From contig NZ_CP092099.1 in the NCBI RefSeq assembly GCF_022259695.1, forward strand, positions 2,030,471 through 2,094,470: a stretch of DNA of 64,000 nucleotides, read 5' to 3'. Shown one piece after another: positions 1-9,091 of the stretch. Under the pieces are notes generated by a model. That model was given only the letters and a program-made list of their open reading frames with translations, had not been told where the DNA came from and made no database searches. Numbering within the stretch: the first letter of the stretch is position 1; each line of letters starts with the position of its first letter. The translations under genes were made by a program, and so were the position numbers. This DNA comes from Flaviramulus sp. BrNp1-15. GTDB taxonomy: Bacteria > Bacteroidota > Bacteroidia > Flavobacteriales > Flavobacteriaceae.

Positions 1-1
1 T

Positions 2-1237
2 TGGAATAAAGATATTCAAGCACCATGGAATGCAGATTATCATTTAAATATTAATTTACAAATGAATTATTGGTTGGCAGATGTTACTAATTTAAGTGAA
101 TGCCATAAACCATTATTCGATTTGACTGATAGGTTAATAGAGCGTAGTAAAATTTTAGCTAAAGAGCAATATGGCATGAGAGGGGCAATTTCTCATCATA
201 CTACAGATTTGTGGGGAACACCATGGATGCGAGCCGTTAAACCATACTGGGGATCATGGATACATGGAGGAGGTTGGATTGCTCAGCATTATTGGGAACA
301 TTACCGCTTTACACAAGATACAGTATTCTTAAAAGAAAGAGCTTATCCTGCTATTAAAGCTTATGCAGAGTTTTATGCAGACTGGTTGGTGTTAGATGAA
401 AGAGATAATACATTGGTGTCTGTTCCAGAAACATCTCCTGAAAATTCTTATTTAGCAGCAGATGGAAAACCAGCAGCAGTATCCTATGGAAATGCTATGG
501 GGCATCAAATTATTCGAGAAGTATTTGATAATGTATTAGAATCGGCATCTATTTTAGGAATAGAAGATGCGTTTACTAAATCTATAAGAGAAAAAAGAAG
601 TAATTTACACTCAGGAATTAAAATAGGACAAGATGGAAGATTAATGGAATGGGATAGGGCTTATGAAGAACCTGAAAAAGGTCACAGGCATATTTCGCAT
701 TTATATGCTTTACACCCTGGAGATGATATTACTATTAAGAACCCAGAATTATTTGAAGCGGCTAAAAAAACAATACAGTATCGTTTAGATAATGGAGGAG
801 CAGGCCCCGGTTGGAGTAGAGCATGGATAATTAACTTTTTTGCTCGTTTATTAGATGTCAATGCAGTTGAAGAACATATTGATTTATTTTTACAACGTTC
901 GGTTTATGGTAATTTATTAGATATTCACCCACCTTTTCAAATTGACGGTAATTTTGGTTTTACTTCTGGAATAGCAGAAGCATTATTGCAATCACATGAA
1001 GGTTTTTTAAGAATATTGCCAGCATTACCCAATAATTGGAAAAACGGAAACATTAAAGGTTTAAAAGCTAGAGGAAATATTTTAGTTGATATATCATGGA
1101 AAGATGGTAGATTAGATCAATTAGTATTAAAATCACCTGTTAAAAAAACAATAAAGTTGGTTTATGGTAATATTGAAAAAACAATAGTTCTTGAAGCAAA
1201 TAAATCAACAACTTTAAATAATATTTTAAAAGAATAA
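2..1237 (+). CDS. GH95 alpha-L-fucosidase, C-terminal part (5' end outside window)
   Basis: This is the C-terminal 411 residues of a family 95 glycoside hydrolase, which releases terminal L-fucose from glycans by inversion. The frame is open from base 2, upstream of the first ATG at 62, and that upstream stretch encodes the hallmark WNADYH..NIN..QMNYW, so the gene starts outside the window. By analogy with Bifidobacterium AfcA, the two catalytic-site Asn are the codons at 47-49 and 53-55, the general acid is the Glu of SPEN (440-442), and the Asp of QIDGNFG (944-946) is also present. GH95 proteins are usually about 750-850 residues, so roughly half is missing. The next gene starts 8 bp downstream, which indicates an operon with the fucose dehydrogenase and fucP. 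Exported location is expected for the family, but the signal peptide cannot be seen here. Confidence 0.93.
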   Translation, partial: WNKDIQAPWNADYHLNINLQMNYWLADVTNLSECHKPLFDLTDRLIERSKILAKEQYGMRGAISHHTTDLWGTPWMRAVKPYWGSWIHGGGWIAQHYWEHYRFTQDTVFLKERAYPAIKAYAEFYADWLVLDERDNTLVSVPETSPENSYLAADGKPAAVSYGNAMGHQIIREVFDNVLESASILGIEDAFTKSIREKRSNLHSGIKIGQDGRLMEWDRAYEEPEKGHRHISHLYALHPGDDITIKNPELFEAAKKTIQYRLDNGGAGPGWSRAWIINFFARLLDVNAVEEHIDLFLQRSVYGNLLDIHPPFQIDGNFGFTSGIAEALLQSHEGFLRILPALPNNWKNGNIKGLKARGNILVDISWKDGRLDQLVLKSPVKKTIKLVYGNIEKTIVLEANKSTTLNNILKE

Positions 1238-1245
1238 TTATTTCG

Positions 1246-2028
1246 ATGGATTTAGGTTTAAAAAATAAAGTGGTTATTATAACTGGTGGAACTACTGGTA
1301 TTGGTAAGGCTATTACACGAGCTGTTGCAGATGAAGGAGGAATTCCTGTTTTTATAGGTAGAAATCAAGAAAATGGACTATTACTATTAAATGAGTTAAA
1401 AAAGAATAACAAAGAGGCATATTACATTCAAGTAGATTTACATAATACAGAGAGTTGTAAAAAAGCAGTTCTCGAAACTATTAATAAATATGGTAAAATA
1501 GATGCTTTAATTAATAATGCTGGCAAAAATGATTCAATTGGCTTAGAAAATGGTTCACCCGATGCGTTTAATGTTTCGGTTTCTAATAACTTAAATCATT
1601 ATTATAATATGGCTCACTTCTGCTTAGAAGAATTAAAAAAAACAGAAGGGAAAATTGTAAATATAAGTTCTAAAACAGCACTAACAGGTCAAGGAGGAAC
1701 TTCTGGTTATGCAGCTGCAAAAGGTGCGCAATTAGCATTAACAAGAGAATGGGCAGTAGAATTATTAAAATATAAAATTTGTGTAAATGCCATAATACCT
1801 GCAGAGGTGATGACGCCTTTATATAAAAGTTGGTTAAGCACATTTGAAAATCCAGAAGAAAAAAGAAAAGAGATTACAAAAAAAATACCTTTAGGAAACC
1901 GTATGACTACAAAAGAAGAAATTGCAAGTATGACAATATTTTTAATTTCAAATAAAGCTAATCATATTACAGGACAGCATATGTTTGTTGATGGCGGTTA
2001 TACACATTTAGATCGTTCTATAACGTAA
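1246..2028 (+). CDS. SDR oxidoreductase, probable L-fucose dehydrogenase
   Basis: This is a classical short-chain dehydrogenase of 260 residues. The cofactor motif TGGTTGIGK is near residues 13-21, NNAG near 90-93, and the catalytic Ser/Tyr/Lys are S141 or S142, Y155 and K159; the C-terminal GQHMFVDGGY is typical. The SDR fold alone does not fix the substrate. Its place between an alpha-L-fucosidase and FucP, 8 bp and 16 bp from its neighbours, points to oxidation of L-fucose to the fuconolactone, the first step of the non-phosphorylating fucose pathway. The substrate is therefore inferred from context. A cytosolic location is expected because no signal peptide is visible. Confidence 0.85.
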   Translation: MDLGLKNKVVIITGGTTGIGKAITRAVADEGGIPVFIGRNQENGLLLLNELKKNNKEAYYIQVDLHNTESCKKAVLETINKYGKIDALINNAGKNDSIGLENGSPDAFNVSVSNNLNHYYNMAHFCLEELKKTEGKIVNISSKTALTGQGGTSGYAAAKGAQLALTREWAVELLKYKICVNAIIPAEVMTPLYKSWLSTFENPEEKRKEITKKIPLGNRMTTKEEIASMTIFLISNKANHITGQHMFVDGGYTHLDRSIT

Positions 2029-2044
2029 AATCAAAATAACTTTA

Positions 2045-3352
2045 ATGAAAGAAAGTACAGCAGTTGTATCAAAAAAAGTTTTAATTCCTTTTATATTAAT
2101 CACATCATTATTTGCCCTTTGGGGTTTTGCAAATGCCGTTACAGATCCTATGGTATCTGCATTTAAAAAAGTGTTGGAATTAAATAACTTACAAGCTTCG
2201 TTGGTACAATTAGCCTTTTACGGTGGTTATTTTACAATGGCATTACCTGCTGCTTTCTTTATGAAAAAGTATACCTATAAAGTTGGTGTTTTAATAGGTT
2301 TGGCATTATATGCATTGGGAGCATTATTGTTTTTCCCAGCTGCAGCATATGAGAATTACGTATTTTTTCTTTTAGCCTTGTATATATTAACTTTTGGTCT
2401 TGCTTTTTTAGAGACATCAGCTAATCCTTATATATTGGCCATGGGAGATTCTAAAACGGCCACACGCAGATTAAATTTAGCACAGGCTTTTAATCCAGTT
2501 GGTTTAGTAGGAGGATTGTTTGTTGCTCAATTTTTTGTTTTAGGTAAATTACAATCTGATGATATAGAAAATTATAATACACTCACTGAAACTGTAAAAC
2601 AAAATATACGTACAGAAGATTTAATGGTTATTAGAAACCCTTATGTGGCTTTAGGGCTTTTTGTTTTGATAATGCTGATGATTATAACTTTTGTTAAAAT
2701 GCCAGAAAAGAAGGATTTAAATAAAAAGGTAAATATGTTATCTGCCATTTCTAGAATTTTTAAAAAACGAAATTTTGTTGAAGGTGTTGTTGCACAAATG
2801 TTTTATGTTGGAGCTCAAATTATGTGTTGGACATATATTTATCAATACGCCGAAAATTTAGGTATAGAAAATTCTAAAACTATTAATTACTCATATATTG
2901 CTTTTGGACTATTTTTATTAGGTCGTTTCTTTTTTACTTACTTATTAAAATTTATAAATTCAAGTAAGCTTTTAGCTTATCTTTCTGTTTTTGCAATTAT
3001 CCTTTGTGCATGTACAATTTTTATTGAGGGCATTTTAGGTTTATACACACTAGTTGCAACTTCTTTTTGCATGTCTTTAATGTTCCCTACTATTTATGGA
3101 ATTGCTCTAGATGGCTTGGGTGATGATGCCAAATTTGCGTCAGCATTTTTAGTTATGGCTATTGTAGGTGGTGCGATTATGCCAATGTTGCAAGGAGCTA
3201 TTTTAGATATAGATGGTATAGGTTATAACGATACTTTAATTTTTGGTGTACCAGAAGTTAATTTTTCTTTTGTTTTACCTTTACTATGTTTTGTAATTAT
3301 TGCACTTTATGGTTTACGTTCGTTTAAACGTAATAACTTCTTATCAAATTAA
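2045..3352 (+). CDS. fucP: L-fucose:H+ symporter FucP (MFS)
   Basis: This 435-residue inner-membrane transporter has about twelve hydrophobic segments and the FucP/GluP-type MFS pattern: an N-terminal LFALWGFANAVTDPM near residues 22-36, FLETSANPYILAMG near 121-134, and the sequence ARRLNLAQAFNPVG-like (here ATRRLNLAQAFNPVG) near 139-153. FucP imports L-fucose with protons. It starts 16 bp after the dehydrogenase and is the last gene of the fucose operon. It may also accept related deoxyhexoses, which sequence cannot decide. An AT-only hairpin overlaps its stop codon. Confidence 0.92.
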   Translation: MKESTAVVSKKVLIPFILITSLFALWGFANAVTDPMVSAFKKVLELNNLQASLVQLAFYGGYFTMALPAAFFMKKYTYKVGVLIGLALYALGALLFFPAAAYENYVFFLLALYILTFGLAFLETSANPYILAMGDSKTATRRLNLAQAFNPVGLVGGLFVAQFFVLGKLQSDDIENYNTLTETVKQNIRTEDLMVIRNPYVALGLFVLIMLMIITFVKMPEKKDLNKKVNMLSAISRIFKKRNFVEGVVAQMFYVGAQIMCWTYIYQYAENLGIENSKTINYSYIAFGLFLLGRFFFTYLLKFINSSKLLAYLSVFAIILCACTIFIEGILGLYTLVATSFCMSLMFPTIYGIALDGLGDDAKFASAFLVMAIVGGAIMPMLQGAILDIDGIGYNDTLIFGVPEVNFSFVLPLLCFVIIALYGLRSFKRNNFLSN

Positions 3353-3384
3353 TTAATAAAGAATTAGTTTTTCTTTTATTAATT
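3351..3384 (+). terminator. AT-only hairpin after fucP
   Basis: AATTAATAAAGAA (3351-3363) pairs with TTCTTTTATTAATT (3371-3384) with one bulged T, overlapping the fucP stop codon. It contains almost no G or C and has no long T tract after it, so it is a weak terminator candidate. Confidence 0.35.
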
Positions 3385-3655
3385 ACTACTATATAAAATA
3401 TTTTCCCTCTTGTAAGTATTATATTTCATATTGTTTTGTATTTTTGTCAATTCTCCCAGTAGTATTTAATATAAATCATTGATTATTTTTTTAGAAATTT
3501 ATGGTGATTTATTTTTCTTACAAAGAAATATTTAATTAGTTTTTTTAATCTAAATAAATTATATTAATAGCATTATAAGCATAATTTATTGTTGAATATT
3601 TAATAAAATTGTAATTAGTTCAACAATTTAATAAGTTTTTTTAGCCAACTATTTT
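3385..3655. other. AT-rich intergenic region before the sigma-54 activator gene
   Basis: No open reading frame or RNA is apparent between the fucP hairpin and the next start codon. A TAnnTTTG match (TATTTTTG, 3439-3446) is present, but the nearest upstream TTG is about 26 bases away, outside the usual spacing. The promoter of the downstream gene is therefore not resolved. No sigma-54 TGGCA element is visible. Confidence 0.5.
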
Positions 3656-6600
3656 ATGAGTGCCAGTGATATAAAATTACTTAAAGAATTAAAGGAAACC
3701 TATGGGTTTTCTAATGCTTTTATGGAATCCCAATTAGACGGGTTTTTAATTATTTCTACTTTAGGAAAAATTATCGCAGTTAATTCTAAGCTTTGTAAAA
3801 TTACAGGCTTTAAAGAAAAGGAATTATTAAATTCCGAAATACCTTATTTATTTTGGCCACCTGAACTTCATGAAGCATTTTCAACCGGTTTGCAGAAAAT
3901 GTTAAATGCAGATATAAAAGCTGAAAATGAAACCATACACATGCGTAAAAATGGTGAACGTTTTCCTGTTTTGGTTTTTGTTGCAAGTATCAAGAATAAT
4001 AATGACGAAGTTATTGCTCATTTAGGTCTTATAAAAGAGCTTACAGATGATAAAAAAGATGTTGCATTTGAAAAATCTAAAAACCAAGGTATTTTTTCAG
4101 TACTTAATTATAGAAAAAAGTATTTAGATTTAATATTAGAAAAAAAGCTTTCATCTCAATTAGACATTACGTTAAATAGTATTTCCGATGGTATTATTTC
4201 TTTAGATAATAATTGGTGTTATACTTATGTAAATGATAAAGCAGGTGCACTTTTAGGAAGAGCACCAAATAGTTTAATCGGGAAAAATATATGGGAAGTA
4301 TTTCCAGATGGTGTAAATCTTCCTTTTTATAAAGCCTATCATAAAGCTGTAGAAACTCAACAAATACAAGATTTTCAAGAATATTATGAGCCTTTGGATA
4401 AGTGGTTTGAAAATAGAGTTTATCCATATACAGATGGGTTAACTATTTATTTTTCAGATATAACAGAGAAAAAAGAAGCAAACCAACTTATAACTCAAAA
4501 AGAGCAAGAGTTAAACATAATTTATAAAACTCTAACTCAGCCTATTTTCATACTTAAAGTGGAAAAGGGTTTTAAGTATAAATTTATTTCTGTTAGTGAT
4601 AGTTATTTAAATCTTTTTGACACAACCAGAGAAGATATAATTGATAAATATGTTAGTGATGTAATTCCAGAACCCATATTGAGTTTTATACTAGAAAAAC
4701 ATAAAGAAGTAATTAAAAGTAAAAAACCGATTCAATGGGAAGAAAATAGACCTTACAAACCAGGTATAGAAACAGCAATAATAACTATAAGTCCTTTATT
4801 TGATGAAAATAATGAATGTACTCATCTGGTAGGAATTGTTTATGACATTACTGAGCGTAAGAAAGCTGAAAAAGAAGTTGAAATAATTCAACAAAAATTA
4901 CAAGCAGCAATACGAATTGGGAAAATAGGGTACTGGAGTTGGGATATTATCAATGATAAAATGTTTTGGTCAGACTTAATGTATGAGATTTATGATGTAG
5001 ATAAAAACATGCCGTTAAAGCATGATTCTGTATTAAGTATGGTTCATCCAGAAGATAAAGATTACTATAAAAAACTTACTAAAGATAGAATAGAAAATAA
5101 GAATAGTGACCCTTTTGAATATCGTATTCTATGGCGAGATAATACGGTTAAATACGTTATGGTTCAAACGGAAATTATAGAAGATGAATCTGGTAATGCT
5201 ATAAAATTTCAAGGAACCGTTATAGATATTACTGAACTTAAAGAAGCTGAAGAACAAATAATTAAAAGTGAAAAATATCTTGACAATATTATTAATAACA
5301 TTGGAGACCCTGTTTTTGTAAAAAATGACCAAAGTGAATTTGTTTTAGTAAACGATGCTTTTTGTGAAATTTTTCGCCTTTCAAAGGATGATATAATTGG
5401 AAAAACATTATCAACAGAAGTTCCTGAAGAAGAAACAAATCTTTTTTTAAGTATAGACAAGCAAGTACTCTCTACAGGTATAGAAAATATAAATGAAGAA
5501 AAGCTTACTGTTCGAGATGGTGAAACACTATTAATTTCAACCAAAAAAACAAGGTATATTGATTATAATGGTAATAAATTTATCATTGGAGTAATAAGAG
5601 ATGTTACAGAACGTAAAAAAGCAGAAGAAAGACTTTTAGAAAGCGAATACAATTTAAGACAATCTCAAGTAGTTGCCAATATTGGATCATATTCACTAGA
5701 TATTAATTCCATGACTTGGAAAACTTCAGATGTTTTGGACAAAATTTTTGGTGTAAATAAATCCTTTGTTAAGAATGTTGAAAATTGGATTAAAATAATT
5801 CATCCTGAAGAAAGAGATGAAATACGAAGCTATTTTGAAAATAACATTCTAAAAAATCACGAAAAATTCGACAAAGAATACCGGATTTTAAAATTAGATA
5901 ATAAAAATGAAGTTTGGGTTCATGGGTTTGGAGAATTAGTATTGGACGATGAAGGTAAGCCCATAAAAATGATTGGTACCATTCAAGATATCACAGAACG
6001 TAAGAAAGCTGAATTAGACTTAAAGTTAGCTAAAGAATTTACCGATAAGCTAATGATGTCTATGCAAGAAGGATTAATTATTGTTAATTTGGAAGGTAAA
6101 ATCATTATGGTTAATGATTCTACATGTAAAATATTAGGGTATTCTAATAAGGAACTTGTTGGCCTTAATTTACCTTATCCATTTATAAAGCAAGAAGATT
6201 TTGAGGACATAGTAAGAACTAACCAACTAATTGCTAAGGGAGAAGCCCCATCTTTCCAATTTGAGTTTATTAGAAAAAATGGTGAAAAGTTTTTAGCCAC
6301 GTTTTTAACAGGAAATATAAAGGATAATAGAGGTGAGGTTATTGCTTTATTTGGAACCATGAAAGACATCTCTAAAGAGGTAGAGGTAAAAAAAACATTA
6401 GAAGAGAATGCTATAAAATCTAATCTGAAGAAAAATGTAATTTTAGAATTAGCTAATCTTGTTGGTAAAGATTTTAAAACTTCAATTAAGAAAATTACAA
6501 AACTAGCAGCCAAAACATTAAATGTAGAAAGGGTAAGTATTTGGAGCTTTAATGCAGATAAAAGTGCAATTAAATGCGAAAGATTATATACATTAAAAAG

Positions 6601-8911
6601 TAATTTACACTCAAACGGATTAGTTCTTAAAAAAACTGACAACCCAAAATATTTTAAGGCTTTAGAAAAACATCAAACAATTCTTATTAACGATGCGCAA
6701 AAAAACAGCGTAACAAAGCAATTTTCAGAAGATTATTTAATACCTCAGAATATTAAATCTCTTATGGATGTATTTGTAAATAGCACAAATGGCTATTATG
6801 GTATTATTTGTTTTGAACATGTTGGAGAAACAATAAGAAATTGGACTGCTGATGAGCAAGAATTTGCTACTTCAATAGCAAATATAGTGTCTTTAATGGT
6901 TGAAAGTACTGAAAGAAAAATTATTGAAAGTGAATTAAAATCTGAAAAAGAATTTTCTGAGAAACTTATTACCTCCTTACATGAAGGCTTATCTGTTGTA
7001 AACTTAGAAGGGAAACATATACAGGTAAATGCTGCTTTATGTGAAATGACAGGATTTTCTGAAGAAGAACTTATAGGTATAAAAGCTCCATTTCCTTACT
7101 GGCCACCAGAAGAATATGATAATATATATAAATCTTTTAATAGTCCAATAGAAAGTTTGGGTATTAATAAAGAGTTTACTTTAATGAGAAAAAATGGAGA
7201 ACGCTTTCCTGTTTCTTTATGTGATTCAACAATTAAAGATAAAAATGGCAAAATAATAGCGTATTTCTCTACCATTACAGATATTACAGATAGGGTAAAA
7301 GCAGAAAATATATTAAAAGAAAATATAAAAATAGCTGACCAACGAAAAAACATCATTATAGAATTAGCTAGTCTTATTGGAGAAGATTTTAATTCATCTT
7401 TGAGAAAAATTGTAACTACATCTGCCAAAGCTCTTAATACAGAATTAGTAACTATTTGGGAATTTAAAAAAGATAAGACCGAATTATTAAGCAAACTCTT
7501 TTATAATACATTAGACAATAAATTTGATGAAGAAGGTTTAATAATTAAGAAAGAAGATTTCCCAAACTATTTTGAGGCGTTTAAAGAAAAAAACAGCTTA
7601 AACATTCCAGATGTAGTCAATAATTCAATAACCAAAGCATTTGCTAAACAGTATTATATTCCATATAATATATCTTCAAGAATAGATGTATTAGTTTATG
7701 GTAGAAATGATCATTACGGAATAATTAGTTTTGAATCTACAACACCTAAAAGAGTTTTTACAAACGAAGAAGAAAGTTTTGTTACTTCTATAGCAAGTAT
7801 GGTGTCTTTGATGGTTGAAAGTTCTGAACGAAAATTAGCAGAAAATAAAATTGCAAAGGCAAATGAAAAACTTATTGAAGCGAATAAAGAATTAAATGAA
7901 TTGCGTGATCAATTAGAACAAGAAAACGTTTACCTAAGAAATGAGCTTGATTTAGTGTTTAACTATGAAGAAATGGTTTACGGAAGTACAGAATTTAGTA
8001 ATGTACTTACTGAGGTAGAAAAAGTTTCTCCAACAAATGCAACAGTATTATTATTGGGCGAATCTGGTACAGGAAAGGAATTAATTGCTAGAGCAATCCA
8101 TAATACTAGTCTAAGAAATAACAAACCATTAATAAAGGTTAATTGCTCTGCAATTCCAAGAGAACTTATAGAAAGTGAGTTATTTGGGCATAAAAAAGGC
8201 TCATTTACTGGAGCTTTTAGTGATAAAATAGGAAAATTTGAATTAGCAGATGGTGGCACACTGTTTTTAGATGAAATAGGAGAATTACCTATAGACATGC
8301 AACCAAAAATTTTAAGATTCTTACAAGAAGGCGAAATTGAAGTTGTAGGTGGTACAGGTTTAAAAAAATTAAATGTACGTGTTATAGCTGCAACTAATAG
8401 AAACCTGAAAGAAGAGATTGCAAAAAAGCAATTTAGGGAAGACTTATATTTTAGATTAAATGTTTTTCCTATTGAAATCCCACCTTTAAGAAATAGAAAA
8501 GATGATATACCATTATTAGTAGAACATTTTGTAGATAAGTTTAATAAAGCTTACGATAAACATATTAAATACATTCCAGATGATTCTATGAATCAACTAA
8601 AAACATATGATTGGCCAGGAAATATTAGAGAACTAGAGAACTTAATAGAAAGAGCATTAATATTATCAAACGGAGATACTTTAGTAATTCCTGGGTTCGA
8701 GTCTACAATGCAAAAAGAAAAGCAACAACCTGCGGTTAGTAACAATGTATCTTTAGATGTTATTCAGCGCAATCATATTCTTCAAATTTTAGAACAGTGT
8801 AATTGGAAAATTAGCGGACCAAGTGGAGCTGCTATTCTACTCGATTTAAAACCAAGTACTTTACGAGACAAAATGTCTAAATTAGGTATTAAAAAATCTG
8901 CAAAAAAATAA
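3656..8911 (+). CDS. Giant multi-PAS/GAF sigma-54-dependent transcriptional activator
   Basis: This 1751-residue bacterial enhancer-binding protein has, in order: seven PAS domains ending near residues 135, 267, 397, 524, 648, 778 and 904 (most closed by D-I/V-TE-type linkers), GAF about 930-1085, an eighth PAS to about 1208, GAF about 1235-1400, a short coiled coil, an AAA+ domain from about 1441, and a Fis-type helix-turn-helix in the last 50 residues. Walker A GESGTGK is at 1468-1474, the sigma-54 contact loop is GSFTGA at 1515-1520 (Ser for the usual Ala), and Walker B is LFLDEIGE. There is no receiver or histidine-kinase domain, so control is probably through ligands or cofactors of the PAS/GAF domains. 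The PAS-GAF block at about 790-1085 is repeated at about 1095-1400. The start has no Shine-Dalgarno sequence, as is usual here. Likely target: the operon just downstream, whose upstream region starts at this gene's stop codon. Confidence 0.92.
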   Translation: MSASDIKLLKELKETYGFSNAFMESQLDGFLIISTLGKIIAVNSKLCKITGFKEKELLNSEIPYLFWPPELHEAFSTGLQKMLNADIKAENETIHMRKNGERFPVLVFVASIKNNNDEVIAHLGLIKELTDDKKDVAFEKSKNQGIFSVLNYRKKYLDLILEKKLSSQLDITLNSISDGIISLDNNWCYTYVNDKAGALLGRAPNSLIGKNIWEVFPDGVNLPFYKAYHKAVETQQIQDFQEYYEPLDKWFENRVYPYTDGLTIYFSDITEKKEANQLITQKEQELNIIYKTLTQPIFILKVEKGFKYKFISVSDSYLNLFDTTREDIIDKYVSDVIPEPILSFILEKHKEVIKSKKPIQWEENRPYKPGIETAIITISPLFDENNECTHLVGIVYDITERKKAEKEVEIIQQKLQAAIRIGKIGYWSWDIINDKMFWSDLMYEIYDVDKNMPLKHDSVLSMVHPEDKDYYKKLTKDRIENKNSDPFEYRILWRDNTVKYVMVQTEIIEDESGNAIKFQGTVIDITELKEAEEQIIKSEKYLDNIINNIGDPVFVKNDQSEFVLVNDAFCEIFRLSKDDIIGKTLSTEVPEEETNLFLSIDKQVLSTGIENINEEKLTVRDGETLLISTKKTRYIDYNGNKFIIGVIRDVTERKKAEERLLESEYNLRQSQVVANIGSYSLDINSMTWKTSDVLDKIFGVNKSFVKNVENWIKIIHPEERDEIRSYFENNILKNHEKFDKEYRILKLDNKNEVWVHGFGELVLDDEGKPIKMIGTIQDITERKKAELDLKLAKEFTDKLMMSMQEGLIIVNLEGKIIMVNDSTCKILGYSNKELVGLNLPYPFIKQEDFEDIVRTNQLIAKGEAPSFQFEFIRKNGEKFLATFLTGNIKDNRGEVIALFGTMKDISKEVEVKKTLEENAIKSNLKKNVILELANLVGKDFKTSIKKITKLAAKTLNVERVSIWSFNADKSAIKCERLYTLKSNLHSNGLVLKKTDNPKYFKALEKHQTILINDAQKNSVTKQFSEDYLIPQNIKSLMDVFVNSTNGYYGIICFEHVGETIRNWTADEQEFATSIANIVSLMVESTERKIIESELKSEKEFSEKLITSLHEGLSVVNLEGKHIQVNAALCEMTGFSEEELIGIKAPFPYWPPEEYDNIYKSFNSPIESLGINKEFTLMRKNGERFPVSLCDSTIKDKNGKIIAYFSTITDITDRVKAENILKENIKIADQRKNIIIELASLIGEDFNSSLRKIVTTSAKALNTELVTIWEFKKDKTELLSKLFYNTLDNKFDEEGLIIKKEDFPNYFEAFKEKNSLNIPDVVNNSITKAFAKQYYIPYNISSRIDVLVYGRNDHYGIISFESTTPKRVFTNEEESFVTSIASMVSLMVESSERKLAENKIAKANEKLIEANKELNELRDQLEQENVYLRNELDLVFNYEEMVYGSTEFSNVLTEVEKVSPTNATVLLLGESGTGKELIARAIHNTSLRNNKPLIKVNCSAIPRELIESELFGHKKGSFTGAFSDKIGKFELADGGTLFLDEIGELPIDMQPKILRFLQEGEIEVVGGTGLKKLNVRVIAATNRNLKEEIAKKQFREDLYFRLNVFPIEIPPLRNRKDDIPLLVEHFVDKFNKAYDKHIKYIPDDSMNQLKTYDWPGNIRELENLIERALILSNGDTLVIPGFESTMQKEKQQPAVSNNVSLDVIQRNHILQILEQCNWKISGPSGAAILLDLKPSTLRDKMSKLGIKKSAKK

Positions 8912-8963
8912 CGGTATTCCGTGACTTTGCGTTTTTTTGTACTAAAAAACACACGGTATTCCG
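8911..8963. promoter_or_regulatory. Paired enhancer-like sites (ACGGTATTCCG twice)
   Basis: The 11-mer ACGGTATTCCG occurs at 8911-8921 and 8953-8963, exactly 42 bp apart, which is about four helical turns and so the same face of the DNA. The first copy extends to a perfect ACGG-N4-CCGT palindrome. The sites begin on the last base of the activator's stop codon and lie about 90-140 bp upstream of a sigma-54-like promoter, the usual place for enhancers bound by such activators. A T-tract and an A-tract lie between them. The binding protein is inferred from position. Confidence 0.6.
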
Positions 8964-9051
8964 ACATTTTGTAATCTTCTTACAAAACCCCTAAAAATTT
9001 AAATAATTGATTATCAGTAATTTGATTTTTATTTTTTCACAAAAATAATTT

Positions 9052-9068
9052 TTGGCATCCCTATTGGC
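9052..9068 (+). promoter_or_regulatory. Sigma-54-like -24/-12 promoter
   Basis: TTGGCAT (9052-9058) resembles the -24 element TTGGCAC, and TTGGC (9064-9068) resembles the -12 element TTGC. The GG doublet at 54-55 is followed after 10 bases by GG and after 11 by GC, so the -12 box is off the GG-N10-GC consensus by one base. Expected transcription start is near 9079, about 13 bases before the start codon at 9092. Its position between enhancer-like sites and an operon, next to a sigma-54 activator gene, supports the call. Confidence 0.55.
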
Positions 9069-9091
9069 ATAAGTTTTTCAAAAGGTAAAAA

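Noticed and set aside
3353-3655. A possible sigma-54 promoter before the activator gene itself (autoregulation).
   Set aside because: No TGGCA..TTGC element or ACGGTATTCCG copy was found there.
6175-6642. A 155-codon antisense ORF inside the sigma-54 activator.
   Set aside because: It lacks any domain and lies wholly inside a gene with clear protein homology; long antisense frames are expected in AT-rich coding DNA.
8926-8952. A terminator hairpin (T-tract and A-tract) after the activator gene.
   Set aside because: The arms are homopolymeric T and A with hardly any GC, and lie between the two enhancer-like sites; bending DNA is as likely as a terminator.
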